Assembly: GCA_035294125.1 (NCBI GenBank)
Contig: DATGLM010000065.1
Location: forward strand, 1 to 64,000
Direction of reading: 5' to 3'
Origin: CADDYT01 sp035294125
GTDB lineage: Bacteria; Chloroflexota; Ktedonobacteria; Ktedonobacterales; Ktedonobacteraceae
Length of the DNA: 64,000 bases
How positions within the stretch are numbered: the first letter of the stretch is position 1; each line of letters begins with the position of its first letter. A program made the position numbers and the translations under genes. Below, piece after piece: positions 1 to 7,710 of the stretch. The notes under the pieces are model-generated. The model had not been told where the DNA came from and ran no database searches. It saw nothing but the letters and a program-made list of their open reading frames with translations.

Positions 1-2
1 TC

Positions 3-107
3 TTCCTTTTTGCGCGCCTCCTTTGTATTATTCCTTTAGTCAGACAAAAGAGTGGAGTTCTAGACGGAGGAGTTCGTAGCGCGTTTGGCCTATCAGTGCC
101 TTTTTAA
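3..107 (+). CDS. Possible C-terminal tail of an upstream gene (partial)
   Basis: The frame is open from the window edge to a TAA and would give 34 residues, mixed hydrophobic and basic, ending FGLSVPF. No start lies inside the window and no domain can be named. The other two forward frames also reach stops within 85 bases, so this is only the most protein-like choice. If real, it lies about 280 bases upstream of the ABC transporter gene on the same strand. Confidence 0.2.
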   Translation, partial: FLFARLLCIIPLVRQKSGVLDGGVRSAFGLSVPF

Positions 108-388
108 CAATTGGATGCAACGCTTCTATGTTGGTTCTCTAGCAGCCATTTGAGAGATGGCGGAAAAGGAGGTTTTCAATTGCTCATTAAGGTGAAAGGA
201 GAAAGTTGGATGTTGGTCTGGTGATATTTGCAAGAGTGAGAAATCCTTATCAGTTCTACAGAAGACCATCATACTGATGCAAGGCAAAACTGCTATTCAG
301 ATATGAATTTAATTTCTTACCATGAACAAGAAATTAAATTCATTGGTAGACAAACCTAATTTTTTCGTAGGTGAGGAAGGGACAGTCT
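108..388 (+). other. Leader region upstream of the ABC transporter gene
   Basis: No clear gene. Two purine-rich ribosome-binding-like stretches occur without long frames: AAGGAGG at 166-172, seven bases before a TTG that opens a 14-codon frame (180-224), and AAAGGAG near 195-201, which precedes a 23-codon TTG frame from 206. The AT-rich inverted repeat at 303-343 occupies the 3' part. Tiny precursor peptides beside an export transporter are possible, but none can be supported from sequence alone. Confidence 0.3.
303..343. repeat. Perfect 16-bp AT-rich inverted repeat, 9-base spacer
   Basis: ATGAATTTAATTTCTT at 303-318 is mirrored exactly at 328-343. It ends 45 bases before the likely GTG start of the transporter. 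A run of six T follows only at 360-365, so it is a poor intrinsic terminator. Its position fits an operator, an mRNA-stabilising hairpin or an attenuator; which one is not decidable here. Confidence 0.65.
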
Positions 389-2251
389 GTGCTGAACAAA
401 ATCTTTAAGGCCATTATCAACTATTTTTCAACCTTTAAACAAGTTGCGAGAATTGTATGGACAGTCAGTCCTCGAACTTTTCTGGCTTTATTTAGCTTAG
501 CACTTCTAAATGGGTTGTTCCCCACTGCTAGCGCATTCTTCACCTCTAGCTTGCTTCAGATGCTAGTGCAAACGCTACACACAAAAAACGTAGTCAACTT
601 GCCTGCTAATTTTATTGGGTTGCTAATGCTCATGACCGGGGTAGCTGTGCTCAATCATATTTTCCAATATCTGAGTACCGTCGTGCAGAATCTCTATCAA
701 ACACTTGTTTCTAATCATATAGGCTTGCTCATTACTGAAAAAGCATCAGCGATTGACCTGGCCTTCTTCGAGAATCCAGCCTTTCATAACAAAATGCGTA
801 CTGCTATAGGGGAAGCTAATTATCGCCCAATGATGCTACTTAACGGCCTGATGAATCTGGCTTCGACGCTCACCACACTGTTCTCCATGGGCCTTGTAAT
901 AGCACTCTGGCAAGCCTGGATCATTCCAGTAATTTTCCTCAGTTCCCTGGCTATGCTTTGGGTCTCGGTCCATTTCGGAGCCCAACGCGTAGCTTTGCTT
1001 AATGGGCGCGCTGAAACTGAACGTAAGAAACAGTATTTACAGACATTACTTACTTCTGAGCAGGGAGCAAAAGAAATCCGACTATTTGGTCTGCGGCAGT
1101 TCCTACTCAATAACTATCGGGGTTTGCTCGATTCGATGTTTCGGCAGGATCGTAAACTTGCTTTCCGTCAGGTATTCTATCTGGGAGCAATAGATATGCT
1201 TCTATCAGTCGTGCACCCATTGCTTTACAGCTTTACTGCGATACAGGTTTTACAAGGTTTAATTAATATTGGCCAGTTCAGCTTGTATACGCAATCAATT
1301 CAGCAATTGCAAGGGACACTAATCGGACAGATGTCCTTACTCGGCAATCTGCATGAGGGTAACCTGTTCGTGACCAATCTACTCAACTTTCTGGATTGGC
1401 AGCCTCAGGCTGAGGCACCACGAACTGAGTCCAAGAAATATCTCGCAGCCATTTCTGCCATACCACGCATTGAATTTCGAGAAGTAACGTTCTGCTATCC
1501 CGATACAGAGAGGGTAATCCTTGATAGTGTTAGTTTCGTCATCCAGCCAGGTGAGGCAGTAGCACTGGTGGGTGAAAATGGTGCTGGCAAGAGTACATTT
1601 GTCAAACTTCTGGCAGGGCTATACGAGCCAACGGCAGGGCAAATCTTACTGGATGGCGTACCGATCCTACATCTGGATCGAGATGATCTACGAAGCTATC
1701 TCAGTGTGATTTTCCAGGACTACACTATCTATCATCTGTCCGCCTACAACAACATTGGTGTCGGACAAATCAAACATATACAGGACAGGGCATTGCTTGA
1801 GGCAGCGGCCAAACGATGCGGGTTAGATCATGTTATTACAAGTCTGCCGAATGGTTTTGAGACAGTACTAGGGCGCTTTTGGGAGCATGGACATGAGTTA
1901 TCAGGTGGACAGCGGCAATTGGTAGCGATGGCACGCGCGCTAGTGCGTAATGCTCCCATACTAGTGTTAGATGAGCCATCCGCCGCACTGGACATTTACA
2001 CTGAACGCAGCCTCTTTCAGCATCTGTTAGAGGACCGGGCTGGTGGGCAGCTCCAGACAGTGATTTTTATCTCACATCGATTTGCAAGCGTACGCCTTGC
2101 CGACCGTATCCTGGTATTAGAGCATGGACACTTGATCGAGCAAGGAACCCATGACGAATTGCTCAATCGAAACGGGCGTTATGCAGAGATGTTTAATCTA
2201 CAGGCAGAACAGTACAACAATAGCAGCAGGCTGATAACTGTAGTAGAGTGA
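389..2251 (+). CDS. ABC transporter, fused permease and ATPase (exporter half-transporter)
   Basis: A single chain of about 620 residues with an exporter-type membrane domain (roughly residues 25-325) and a C-terminal nucleotide-binding domain. The ATPase motifs are intact: Walker A GENGAGKST near 395, signature LSGGQ near 503, Walker B ILVLDEP near 523 and the H-loop ISHR near 561. No C39 peptidase domain precedes the membrane segments. A GTG at 371 is also in frame, but GTG 389 has the purine-rich AGGAAGGGA seven bases upstream and is preferred. The MauE-like and MauD-like genes follow on the same strand, which suggests export linked to disulfide or redox chemistry, for example of a modified peptide. 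The substrate is unknown. Function as homodimer is the family norm. Confidence 0.85.
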   Translation: MLNKIFKAIINYFSTFKQVARIVWTVSPRTFLALFSLALLNGLFPTASAFFTSSLLQMLVQTLHTKNVVNLPANFIGLLMLMTGVAVLNHIFQYLSTVVQNLYQTLVSNHIGLLITEKASAIDLAFFENPAFHNKMRTAIGEANYRPMMLLNGLMNLASTLTTLFSMGLVIALWQAWIIPVIFLSSLAMLWVSVHFGAQRVALLNGRAETERKKQYLQTLLTSEQGAKEIRLFGLRQFLLNNYRGLLDSMFRQDRKLAFRQVFYLGAIDMLLSVVHPLLYSFTAIQVLQGLINIGQFSLYTQSIQQLQGTLIGQMSLLGNLHEGNLFVTNLLNFLDWQPQAEAPRTESKKYLAAISAIPRIEFREVTFCYPDTERVILDSVSFVIQPGEAVALVGENGAGKSTFVKLLAGLYEPTAGQILLDGVPILHLDRDDLRSYLSVIFQDYTIYHLSAYNNIGVGQIKHIQDRALLEAAAKRCGLDHVITSLPNGFETVLGRFWEHGHELSGGQRQLVAMARALVRNAPILVLDEPSAALDIYTERSLFQHLLEDRAGGQLQTVIFISHRFASVRLADRILVLEHGHLIEQGTHDELLNRNGRYAEMFNLQAEQYNNSSRLITVVE

Positions 2252-2297
2252 GAGAGTTCCCAGTCTGATTATGGGTACTCATTTCTGTGTCCATCAG

Positions 2298-2414
2298 ATG
2301 TTGCGCTATGAGGATGCATCCAAAACGGAACAAACTGGGGAGGAGCAAAAGAAAGAAGATAGGCCGTCATCTCAAAAAGTCTCCCATATTTCTTGGGAGA
2401 TCGATGAGGAATGA
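2298..2414 (+). CDS. Candidate 38-residue acidic small protein
   Basis: ATG at 2298 opens a 38-codon frame ending TGA at 2412. The product is very rich in Glu, Lys, Gln, Asp and Ser, starts MLRYEDASK and ends SWEIDEE, with no Cys and no hydrophobic segment. The composition looks like translated sequence, and charged Glu-rich stretches are typical of RiPP leader peptides, but no recognisable core follows. It sits in the 180-base gap between the ABC transporter and MauE-like genes. The ribosome-binding site is weak. It could be a small regulatory or precursor protein, or chance. Confidence 0.35.
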   Translation: MLRYEDASKTEQTGEEQKKEDRPSSQKVSHISWEIDEE

Positions 2415-2433
2415 TCTACAACAGGAGGATCCA

Positions 2434-2979
2434 ATGTTTACAACATATTTACTGGTGTTCTGTCGGGTCACTATCGCTTTATTATTTATTTTCTCCTTTT
2501 GCGGCAAGCTTCTAGCTCTCAGAGACTTTGCTGTTACTATCGGGGACTTTAAACTGTTACCACGAAAATGGAGTAAGGGCGCAGCAATACTCTTTCTGAT
2601 TGGTGAAATTACCACAGCAATACTTGTGACTATGGATGTTAATTTAACATTCATCGGATTTTTGCTAGCGATAACATTGCTGATGATTTTCTCTGTCGCC
2701 CTAGTAACTGCATTGTGGCGTAAGCTCGATATGAGCTGCAATTGTTTCGGCAGGACTGAGCAGCGTATCTCTCACTATGATGTGATTCGCAACGGCATCT
2801 TTATCCTTTGTGGTCTGATCGGCCTGTGGCTGCTAAGGTATGCTCCACAAGGCTTGTCTGTTAGCGAGATTATACTGCTTGCACTTATGAGTACCGTATT
2901 CCTCCTGTTTATCGTGAAGTTGGATGATATTGTCGAGACACTTCGCCAACCTTTCCCAAACTTTGAAGAACGGAGATAA
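2434..2979 (+). CDS. MauE/DoxX-like membrane protein
   Basis: A 181-residue protein with about four or five hydrophobic helices and a SCNCFG Cys pair near residues 100-105. This layout is that of the MauE family, which in methylamine-utilisation loci supports disulfide formation in an exported protein. ATG 2434 is preceded by AGGAGG at 2423-2428, so it is chosen over an in-frame ATG at 2287 that would add 49 Arg/Lys-rich residues unlike the family. The MauD-like gene begins five bases after its stop, so the two are surely co-transcribed. No methylamine dehydrogenase genes are seen nearby, so a general membrane thiol-redox role is more likely. Confidence 0.75.
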   Translation: MFTTYLLVFCRVTIALLFIFSFCGKLLALRDFAVTIGDFKLLPRKWSKGAAILFLIGEITTAILVTMDVNLTFIGFLLAITLLMIFSVALVTALWRKLDMSCNCFGRTEQRISHYDVIRNGIFILCGLIGLWLLRYAPQGLSVSEIILLALMSTVFLLFIVKLDDIVETLRQPFPNFEERR

Positions 2980-2984
2980 ATCCA

Positions 2985-3638
2985 ATGGAATCCTTGCTGC
3001 TTCTAAGCCTGAGTATCCTCTGGGGTGTGGTGTCGGTTATTCTGGCATTGACATTGCGGATTCTTCGCTGGCTAAGGGCCTCCTCTGAGGCGCGAATGAA
3101 ACAACAAGAGACTATGGAGGAGCGCCCAGCATTGATTATTGGCGCACCAGCAGGAGACTTCAAAGCCAGGACTCTTGCTGGTAAAGCAGTACGCTTGGAT
3201 GACTATGCTGGTCGCTCCGTCATCTTTATTTTTGTTTCGCCGACATGTGGACATTGCCGCATGGAAATGCCGACACTCATCAAACTGGCTCCTTTGGCGC
3301 AGAAAAATGCAGGGACAGAAATCATTCTCGTCAGCGATTGGGGCCCTGTCGTGACACAACAGTGGCTAGGAACTATACGAAGCGAAGACCATGTGGACGT
3401 GCAGCTACCAATTTTGGTCGCCCCACGCGGGAAAACTGATTTTCTGGACGACTATAACCCAAGGCATCTCACCCCCTCTTTTTGTCTTCTCGATGCGCAA
3501 GGCAACGTACAAGCTACGGGAGGTATCCCATCGACCGCATGGAATAAACTCAAGCGGATTTGGGAAGGGGCGACCAAGCTTCCGGCCTTCACGTTTATGA
3601 AGCCTGATGATGTAGGTCAAAAGGGACATGAAGTATAA
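2985..3638 (+). CDS. MauD/TlpA-like membrane-anchored thioredoxin-fold protein
   Basis: A 217-residue protein: one N-terminal membrane helix (about residues 3-25), then an AhpC/TSA-thioredoxin-like domain. The active-site CGHC motif is at about residues 88-91 in the context SPTCGHC, followed by a helix. MauD proteins have this arrangement and pair with MauE to form or shuffle disulfides outside the membrane. The start is five bases after the MauE-like stop. With the exporter upstream, the locus looks like an export-and-oxidation module. The specific client protein is unknown. Confidence 0.8.
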   Translation: MESLLLLSLSILWGVVSVILALTLRILRWLRASSEARMKQQETMEERPALIIGAPAGDFKARTLAGKAVRLDDYAGRSVIFIFVSPTCGHCRMEMPTLIKLAPLAQKNAGTEIILVSDWGPVVTQQWLGTIRSEDHVDVQLPILVAPRGKTDFLDDYNPRHLTPSFCLLDAQGNVQATGGIPSTAWNKLKRIWEGATKLPAFTFMKPDDVGQKGHEV

Positions 3639-3647
3639 ATTGTTTAG

Positions 3648-3827
3648 CTATTATGGGGCGAGAGGAACAAATGGACAGAGCTAGCCACAGAAGCATTGCT
3701 GTTACAAGAGCAAGAATATAGGCAGTCACAGCATAACCATGAGGAAGTAGTCCATGAATTGCACAATACATGCGAAAAGTATTTTCCTTCCGGTCATGGC
3801 TTCGATAGAGCGTATTTTTCAGTGTAA
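3648..3827 (+). pseudogene. Remnant of a small phage/plasmid-type conserved protein
   Basis: Following the TAG at 3645, a frame runs 59 codons to TAA 3825 with no ATG. Its translation is protein-like: it contains ELATEALLLQEQEYRQS and ends with CEKYFPSGHGFDRAYFSV. The FPSGxGFD motif is, from memory, typical of small conserved proteins on phages and plasmids, where the acidic N-terminal helix precedes it. The lack of a start and early stop suggest a broken copy. The same frame reopens beyond the stop with ATG 3846 and runs 37 codons to TGA 3957, overlapping the next gene's ATG by ATGA; whether that part is translated is unclear. Confidence 0.4.
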
Positions 3828-3955
3828 TTAGTAACTCTTACAGTGATGAGGGGAAAGATTGAGCTAGGTGAGGTGCAGCAAATGACCATGCTCATCATTT
3901 ACCGAATAGGATCTCTTGTAAAGGAACTGGACAGAACAACGAGAAAGGATGTTCT

Positions 3956-4879
3956 ATGATACAAGACATCATTGCGAATTTCTTTACCTTCTCCGATTTC
4001 AATGGCACTCTTCAGATCACCTATTATCCTCAGGCACGACTCGACTACCAGGGACCCGAAGGGCGTTTTATCTATCCTGGTGCCAGTCCAGATCGCGATA
4101 TGACCATCCAGGAGCAAAGCTTTCTTGGTCAGCAGATCACGATAGTGCTCACGCCTGCGGCTGATGGTCCCTCTGTGACTCTGACTCTCTTGCTCCCCCC
4201 CATGAACATGGCGGGTCAGCATGAGCAGGATTTTGACACCCTCGCTATCAAGACCACCAGCTCGGGCCTGCTGTCTCCCAGAGGGGCGCTGCTCACCTAC
4301 GAAGTGATCTCCTTACAGGGAATTGCTCAACATCTCCTCCATCCGCTCTATAGTTGGCAGGGACCTCTGTCAGACGAGCCACAAGAGGCCTTCAAGGCAA
4401 TTGCTAATGAGATCATGAAGATGAGCGAGGTCGATCAGCAGATGAGGAAGAGGGGGCAGTGGGATGCTTCGATTGATGTGGCAAATACGCAGCGGATGAA
4501 GGAGATTGTTGAGCACATGGGGTGGCCGACGAGATCGAAGGTGGGAAGTCCTGCTTCGAAGATGGCGTGGCAGCTTGTCCAGCATGCGGATCATGACCGT
4601 GCCTTTCAGCAGGCGTGCCTCGATCTCATGAAGGCGCAAGCGCCAGGCGAGGTGTCGCCAGTGAATATCGCGTATTTAGAGGATCGGGTGAGAGTGGCAG
4701 AGGGGCGTCCTCAGGTCTATGGCACGCAATTTTATAGCGATGAGGCAGGCAAGGTTGGCCCAAGGCCAATTGAAGATCCAGACCACGTTGATGAGCGAAG
4801 ACAAGCGGTGGGTCTGCAGCCGCTCAGTGACTATGCGCGTGAGGTAGAGCAGTCTTACCAGGAGTGCCACCCGAGCTAG
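3956..4879 (+). CDS. DUF6624-like C-terminal domain protein, unknown function
   Basis: A 307-residue soluble protein. The first ~130 residues form a beta-rich domain (FFTFSDFNGTLQITYYPQ, LDYQGPEGRF) that I do not recognise. The second half matches the DUF6624 pattern: GWPTRSKVG near 188, a WQLVQHADHD stretch near 202-210, QVYGTQF and the IEDPDHVDERR / VGLQPL tail. DUF6624 proteins are soluble proteins of unknown role, often in accessory genome regions. The start is good ATG after AGAAAGGATG. It is flanked by broken genes on both sides, consistent with an accessory region. Confidence 0.65.
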   Translation: MIQDIIANFFTFSDFNGTLQITYYPQARLDYQGPEGRFIYPGASPDRDMTIQEQSFLGQQITIVLTPAADGPSVTLTLLLPPMNMAGQHEQDFDTLAIKTTSSGLLSPRGALLTYEVISLQGIAQHLLHPLYSWQGPLSDEPQEAFKAIANEIMKMSEVDQQMRKRGQWDASIDVANTQRMKEIVEHMGWPTRSKVGSPASKMAWQLVQHADHDRAFQQACLDLMKAQAPGEVSPVNIAYLEDRVRVAEGRPQVYGTQFYSDEAGKVGPRPIEDPDHVDERRQAVGLQPLSDYAREVEQSYQECHPS

Positions 4880-4913
4880 TGCTGCACTTGTGCCTGCTTT
4901 CTTCTCCCGTGGT

Positions 4914-4967
4914 TCGGACGGCTTCCTCTTTAAATTCTTTAGTGGAGGTTTTCTGAACCTTTGCCAT
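4914..4967 (-). pseudogene. N-terminal fragment of an IS3-family OrfA transposase
   Basis: Reading leftwards from ATG at 4967 gives MAKVQKTSTKEFKEEAVR, the standard start of IS3-family OrfA (KRxYTxEFKxEAVxL). After these 18 codons the similarity stops or shifts frame, and the remaining transposase, OrfB and helix-turn-helix are absent. It ends about 35 bases from the stop of the DUF6624-like gene. A decayed insertion sequence, not an active one. Confidence 0.55.
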
Positions 4968-5034
4968 GTTGATCCCTTTCCTGATTTGTTAGAGTATATC
5001 TCAGCTTTGCTGACTCTATCAAACTTGGGCAGGG

Positions 5035-5151
5035 TCAAAGCTCTTTATCGCAGTTTTGGCAGATGCCTACCTCATAGTCTGGATCAATGTCCTCGTTCCA
5101 CGGACCGTCACCATTTTCGTCGCCATACGTATACCAGCGCTCTACGGCATT
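5035..5151 (-). pseudogene. Remnant of a small zinc-ribbon-like protein
   Basis: The minus strand reads 38 codons without start, just after an in-frame TAG at 5152-5154, giving RWYTYGDENGDGPWNED, then PDYEVGICQNCDKEL and a stop. A CxxC pair and many Asp/Glu/Trp/Tyr residues make it look like real protein sequence. A ribosome-binding-like GGGAGG and an ATG lie just upstream but in another frame, so a one- or two-base indel has probably broken the gene. Identity unknown. Confidence 0.35.
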
Positions 5152-5154
5152 CTA

Positions 5155-5772
5155 TCGTTCCTTTTCGCTCCTCCCAGTAGGTTTCACCTGTGATGCTTAC
5201 GCTTCTCTCAAAAGTCTGAGAATCTCCTTGTCTACATCAGAGTGCTCTTGAGACCGTTATTATTTTCCCCTACGGTGAATATAACGATGCTGCTAAATGA
5301 GAACGCTAAGGGGTAAATGAGTTCAGAATACGCTCCAACTCTTGCAGGGGTGGCTTGTGAAGGACTTTTTGAGCTGCCTTAGTTGTTCAGGCATGTGGAT
5401 TTATACAAACCCCAGGAAGCGAAAAGATGGCTAGAGGGTAGCATATAAGGTGGCACTTGTGAAACGGAGTTCAATTATTGAGCGAGGAATAAAGGGTGGC
5501 ATGTGTTTCACAAAGAGGACACAGGCCGACGGCACCTTGTGCTCTGCCTCTTCCGCTACAGTTGATACAGGTGGCAAAAGTGAGATTAGAATCCAGGAGT
5601 CGAGTCAGAGCGCCCGCAAAAGGACTATGCAACACGAGCGCAATACATTGTATAATATCCAGGAGGGCTTGTAGCCCGTTACAGCACCGAACTCGTCATA
5701 ACACAAAGGGTTGCGGAGGTATTCACTACCGCACTACCCTTTCTACCATCATTAAGAGGCTGCATTGCAACC
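5155..5772. other. Non-coding or decayed region upstream of the MBL hydrolase gene
   Basis: No intact gene. On the minus strand from 5394 a short frame (MPEQLRQLKKSF) continues in a second frame as LQELERILNSFTP, suggesting another frameshifted remnant. TTGTGAAAC at 5457-5465 is mirrored at 5505-5513. TATAAT at 5651-5656 is a possible -10 for the downstream gene, with no good -35. The rest shows nothing. Confidence 0.35.
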
Positions 5773-6759
5773 ATGATAGAAGAAATCACAAAGGACATAT
5801 TTCGGATTTGTGTCCCTATTCCGTTTCCATTGAGAACAGTGAATATGCACGCGCTGGTAGGAGATGAGGGATGGGTGCTGGTGGATGCCGGGATGGGCGT
5901 GCCGGATGCACGTGCTGCCTTCGAGGCGGGTTTGAAACGGGCAGGCTTGAGCATCGAGCGGCTGCGCGGCATTGTGCTGACCCACCATCACCCTGACCAT
6001 ATTGGCCTGTCGGGCGAATTACACGAGAGGACGGGCGTACCGGTGTATATGCACCCCATCGACGAGGCGATTATGCAGATGGTCTGGTCGGGAACGCTGC
6101 CGCAGCGCTACGGCCATGTCTCGAAATTCCTGTTGCAGCACGGCATGCCCCAGACCGAAATCTGGGTATCGCAGGTCGAGCCGAACGTGATGCGCTCCAT
6201 CATTCACGTGCCTCCGCACGAGGAAATTACGCTGATCGAGGATGGGCAGTACCTCGATCTGGTGGGCGAGCGCTACCGTGTGATCTGGACACCGGGACAC
6301 TCGGACGGGCATATCTGCCTCTTCCGCGAACACGACGGTGTCTTCCTGGCTGCCGATCACGTGCTGCCGCGCATCACACCCAACGTGGGCCTCTATTCGC
6401 AGCACGACCGGCAAAACCCGCTGGGTGATTACCTGGCTTCGCTGCACAAAGTAGAATCTCTGCCCGCCAGCATTGTGCTGCCGGGGCATGGTGAGCCGTT
6501 TGCTGATCTGGCCGGGCGCGTGCGCGAGCTTATCGAGCACCACAGAGAGCGCGAGGAGCAGATTCTGGGTCTGCTGGATGGCAAGCCGCAGCACGCCTAC
6601 GAGGTGGCGCTGCAGCTCTTCGGCCATCGCATGACGAACAACGAGTCGCGGCGCATGGCGGTGGCGGAGACACTGTCACACCTCGAACACATGCGTCTGA
6701 ATGGCATGGTTACGCAGCAACGAACGACAGAGGGGATGATTCTGTACATGCCTGCGTAA
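5773..6759 (+). CDS. Metallo-beta-lactamase-fold hydrolase
   Basis: 328 residues. The N-terminal domain carries the MBL metal motif THHHPDH (residues about 70-76), a second-site His in PGHSDGH near 176, Asp in AADH near 195 and the last His in PGHGEP near 239, so both metal sites look complete. The last ~85 residues, after a helical linker, resemble the winged-helix C-terminal domain seen in the RNase-Z-like/LACTB2 subgroup of MBL hydrolases. The likely substrate is a thioester, glutathione thiol or nucleic acid; it cannot be chosen from sequence. It appears to be a single-gene unit, followed by an inverted repeat. The ribosome-binding site is weak. Confidence 0.8.
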   Translation: MIEEITKDIFRICVPIPFPLRTVNMHALVGDEGWVLVDAGMGVPDARAAFEAGLKRAGLSIERLRGIVLTHHHPDHIGLSGELHERTGVPVYMHPIDEAIMQMVWSGTLPQRYGHVSKFLLQHGMPQTEIWVSQVEPNVMRSIIHVPPHEEITLIEDGQYLDLVGERYRVIWTPGHSDGHICLFREHDGVFLAADHVLPRITPNVGLYSQHDRQNPLGDYLASLHKVESLPASIVLPGHGEPFADLAGRVRELIEHHREREEQILGLLDGKPQHAYEVALQLFGHRMTNNESRRMAVAETLSHLEHMRLNGMVTQQRTTEGMILYMPA

Positions 6760-6779
6760 AGCACATAAAGGATTTCGCC

Positions 6780-6866
6780 CCGCTTCTCAAGCAATTTTTC
6801 CCCTGTCCACCGGGATTAGATTGGCTTCTGATGCGATGCGAAGGCGTACAGAGGCTTGAGAAGCGG
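6780..6866 (+). repeat. 13-bp inverted repeat after the MBL gene
   Basis: CCGCTTCTCAAGC at 6780-6792 and GCTTGAGAAGCGG at 6854-6866 are perfectly complementary, with a 61-base loop. The left arm is followed by AATTTTTCCCC. It may close a long terminator hairpin between the hydrolase gene and the HU promoter; the large loop makes that uncertain. Confidence 0.45.
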
Positions 6867-6876
6867 CATTGTACAC

Positions 6877-6906
6877 TTGATTTTTCTATATGTTGCATGC
6901 TATACT
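6877..6906 (+). promoter_or_regulatory. Sigma-70-type promoter of the HU gene
   Basis: TTGATT at 6877-6882 and TATACT at 6901-6906 with an 18-base spacer. Transcription would start about 6913, leaving a leader of about 95 bases before the HU start codon. Confidence 0.55.
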
Positions 6907-7006
6907 CCTAAACGGCAGCGAGGTTGTAATGCCGCTTCACAGGCCAGTAGTAGGTATCTGGGACGCGAGCGACGTTGCTGAATGTTGTTAAGGAGGAATT
7001 GAACCC

Positions 7007-7318
7007 ATGGCAGCAAATCCCGAAGGATCAAGCGCGACCACAATTGGTCGCCAGGAACTATCCCGGCGCATTGCCCAACAGGCACACATTTCCCAGAAAC
7101 AGGCCGCCGAGGTGTTGGAGGCAACTCTCGATACCATTCGCGAAGCACTGAAGAACGGGGACGAAGTACGCCTGGTCGGCTTTGGCTCTTTCAAAGTGCG
7201 CAAGAGCGCAGCCCGCAAGGGAGTCAACCCCCGCGACCGCCAGCCCATCGAGGTACCCGCGAAGGAGCGCGTGCGCTTCACCCCCGGTAAAGAACTGGCG
7301 GAAGCCGTCGTCAAATAA
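7007..7318 (+). CDS. hup: HU-family DNA-binding protein
   Basis: 103 residues: a Ser/Ala/Thr-rich N-terminal extension of about 12 residues, then a complete HU fold. RQELSRRIAQQ begins helix 1 and EVRLVGFGSFKVR forms the conserved strand pair. NPRDRQPIEVP is the tip of the DNA-binding arm with its intercalating Pro, and the end is RVRFTPGKELAEAV. HU bends and compacts DNA as a dimer. AAGGAGG lies 10-11 bases before ATG 7007 and a good promoter lies upstream. Transcription ends at a strong hairpin at 7409. Confidence 0.95.
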   Translation: MAANPEGSSATTIGRQELSRRIAQQAHISQKQAAEVLEATLDTIREALKNGDEVRLVGFGSFKVRKSAARKGVNPRDRQPIEVPAKERVRFTPGKELAEAVVK

Positions 7319-7408
7319 TAGTAAAGGATACCTGCTCGGATACAGGTGTTCTTTTGTTCGTTGTGTAGACTCGCTGCCTTTCCCCGCGAAACCGATACAG
7401 GGACAAAG

Positions 7409-7475
7409 AAGAGGACGAGGCAGCAGGATAGATTACGTGCGATGCAAACGGTCTATCCTGCTGCCTCGTCCTCTT
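7409..7475 (+). terminator. Long-stem terminator hairpin after hup
   Basis: A perfect 24-bp inverted repeat (7409-7432 with 7452-7475), 19-base loop. The stem reads GAGGACGAGGCAGCAGG outward and is followed by TTC only, so the U-tract is short. The stem is unusually long for an intrinsic terminator. Confidence 0.7.
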
Positions 7476-7710
7476 TCGGGATTACCCCCCTATGCATCTC
7501 TACCCCGATAGGGTACAATAGTTTCAATCCCAAACGGGAAGGTGACAAAGGGTTTGGTTCTGACCACCTCCTTCTAGAGGGTGTATGTCCAAACCTGAAA
7601 AGGTTAAGTACAAAGGCTCTACACAGAGAGAACGATACTGTAGTCCAAAAGGAAATTAAGAAGGCGAACATTTCATTGTAAGGAAGAACGAGGCATAAGA
7701 GAGGAAGCCT
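7476..7710 (+). other. Leader region of the pyruvate dehydrogenase operon
   Basis: No gene. TACAAT near 7513 is a possible -10 without a good -35. AACCTGAAAAGGTT is a short GNRA-type hairpin. No riboswitch was recognised. GAGAGGAAG just before ATG 7711 is the ribosome-binding site. Confidence 0.35.

Noticed and set aside
2287..2433. 49-residue Arg/Lys-rich N-terminal extension of the MauE-like protein
   Set aside because: ATG 2434 has an ideal AGGAGG and gives the family length; the extension overlaps a better small frame.
6019..6627. 202-codon minus frame inside the MBL hydrolase gene
   Set aside because: Shadow of a gene with complete metal-binding motifs.
7476..7710. Riboswitch or T-box before the pyruvate dehydrogenase operon
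   Set aside because: Only short hairpins are present; no conserved aptamer core could be recognised.
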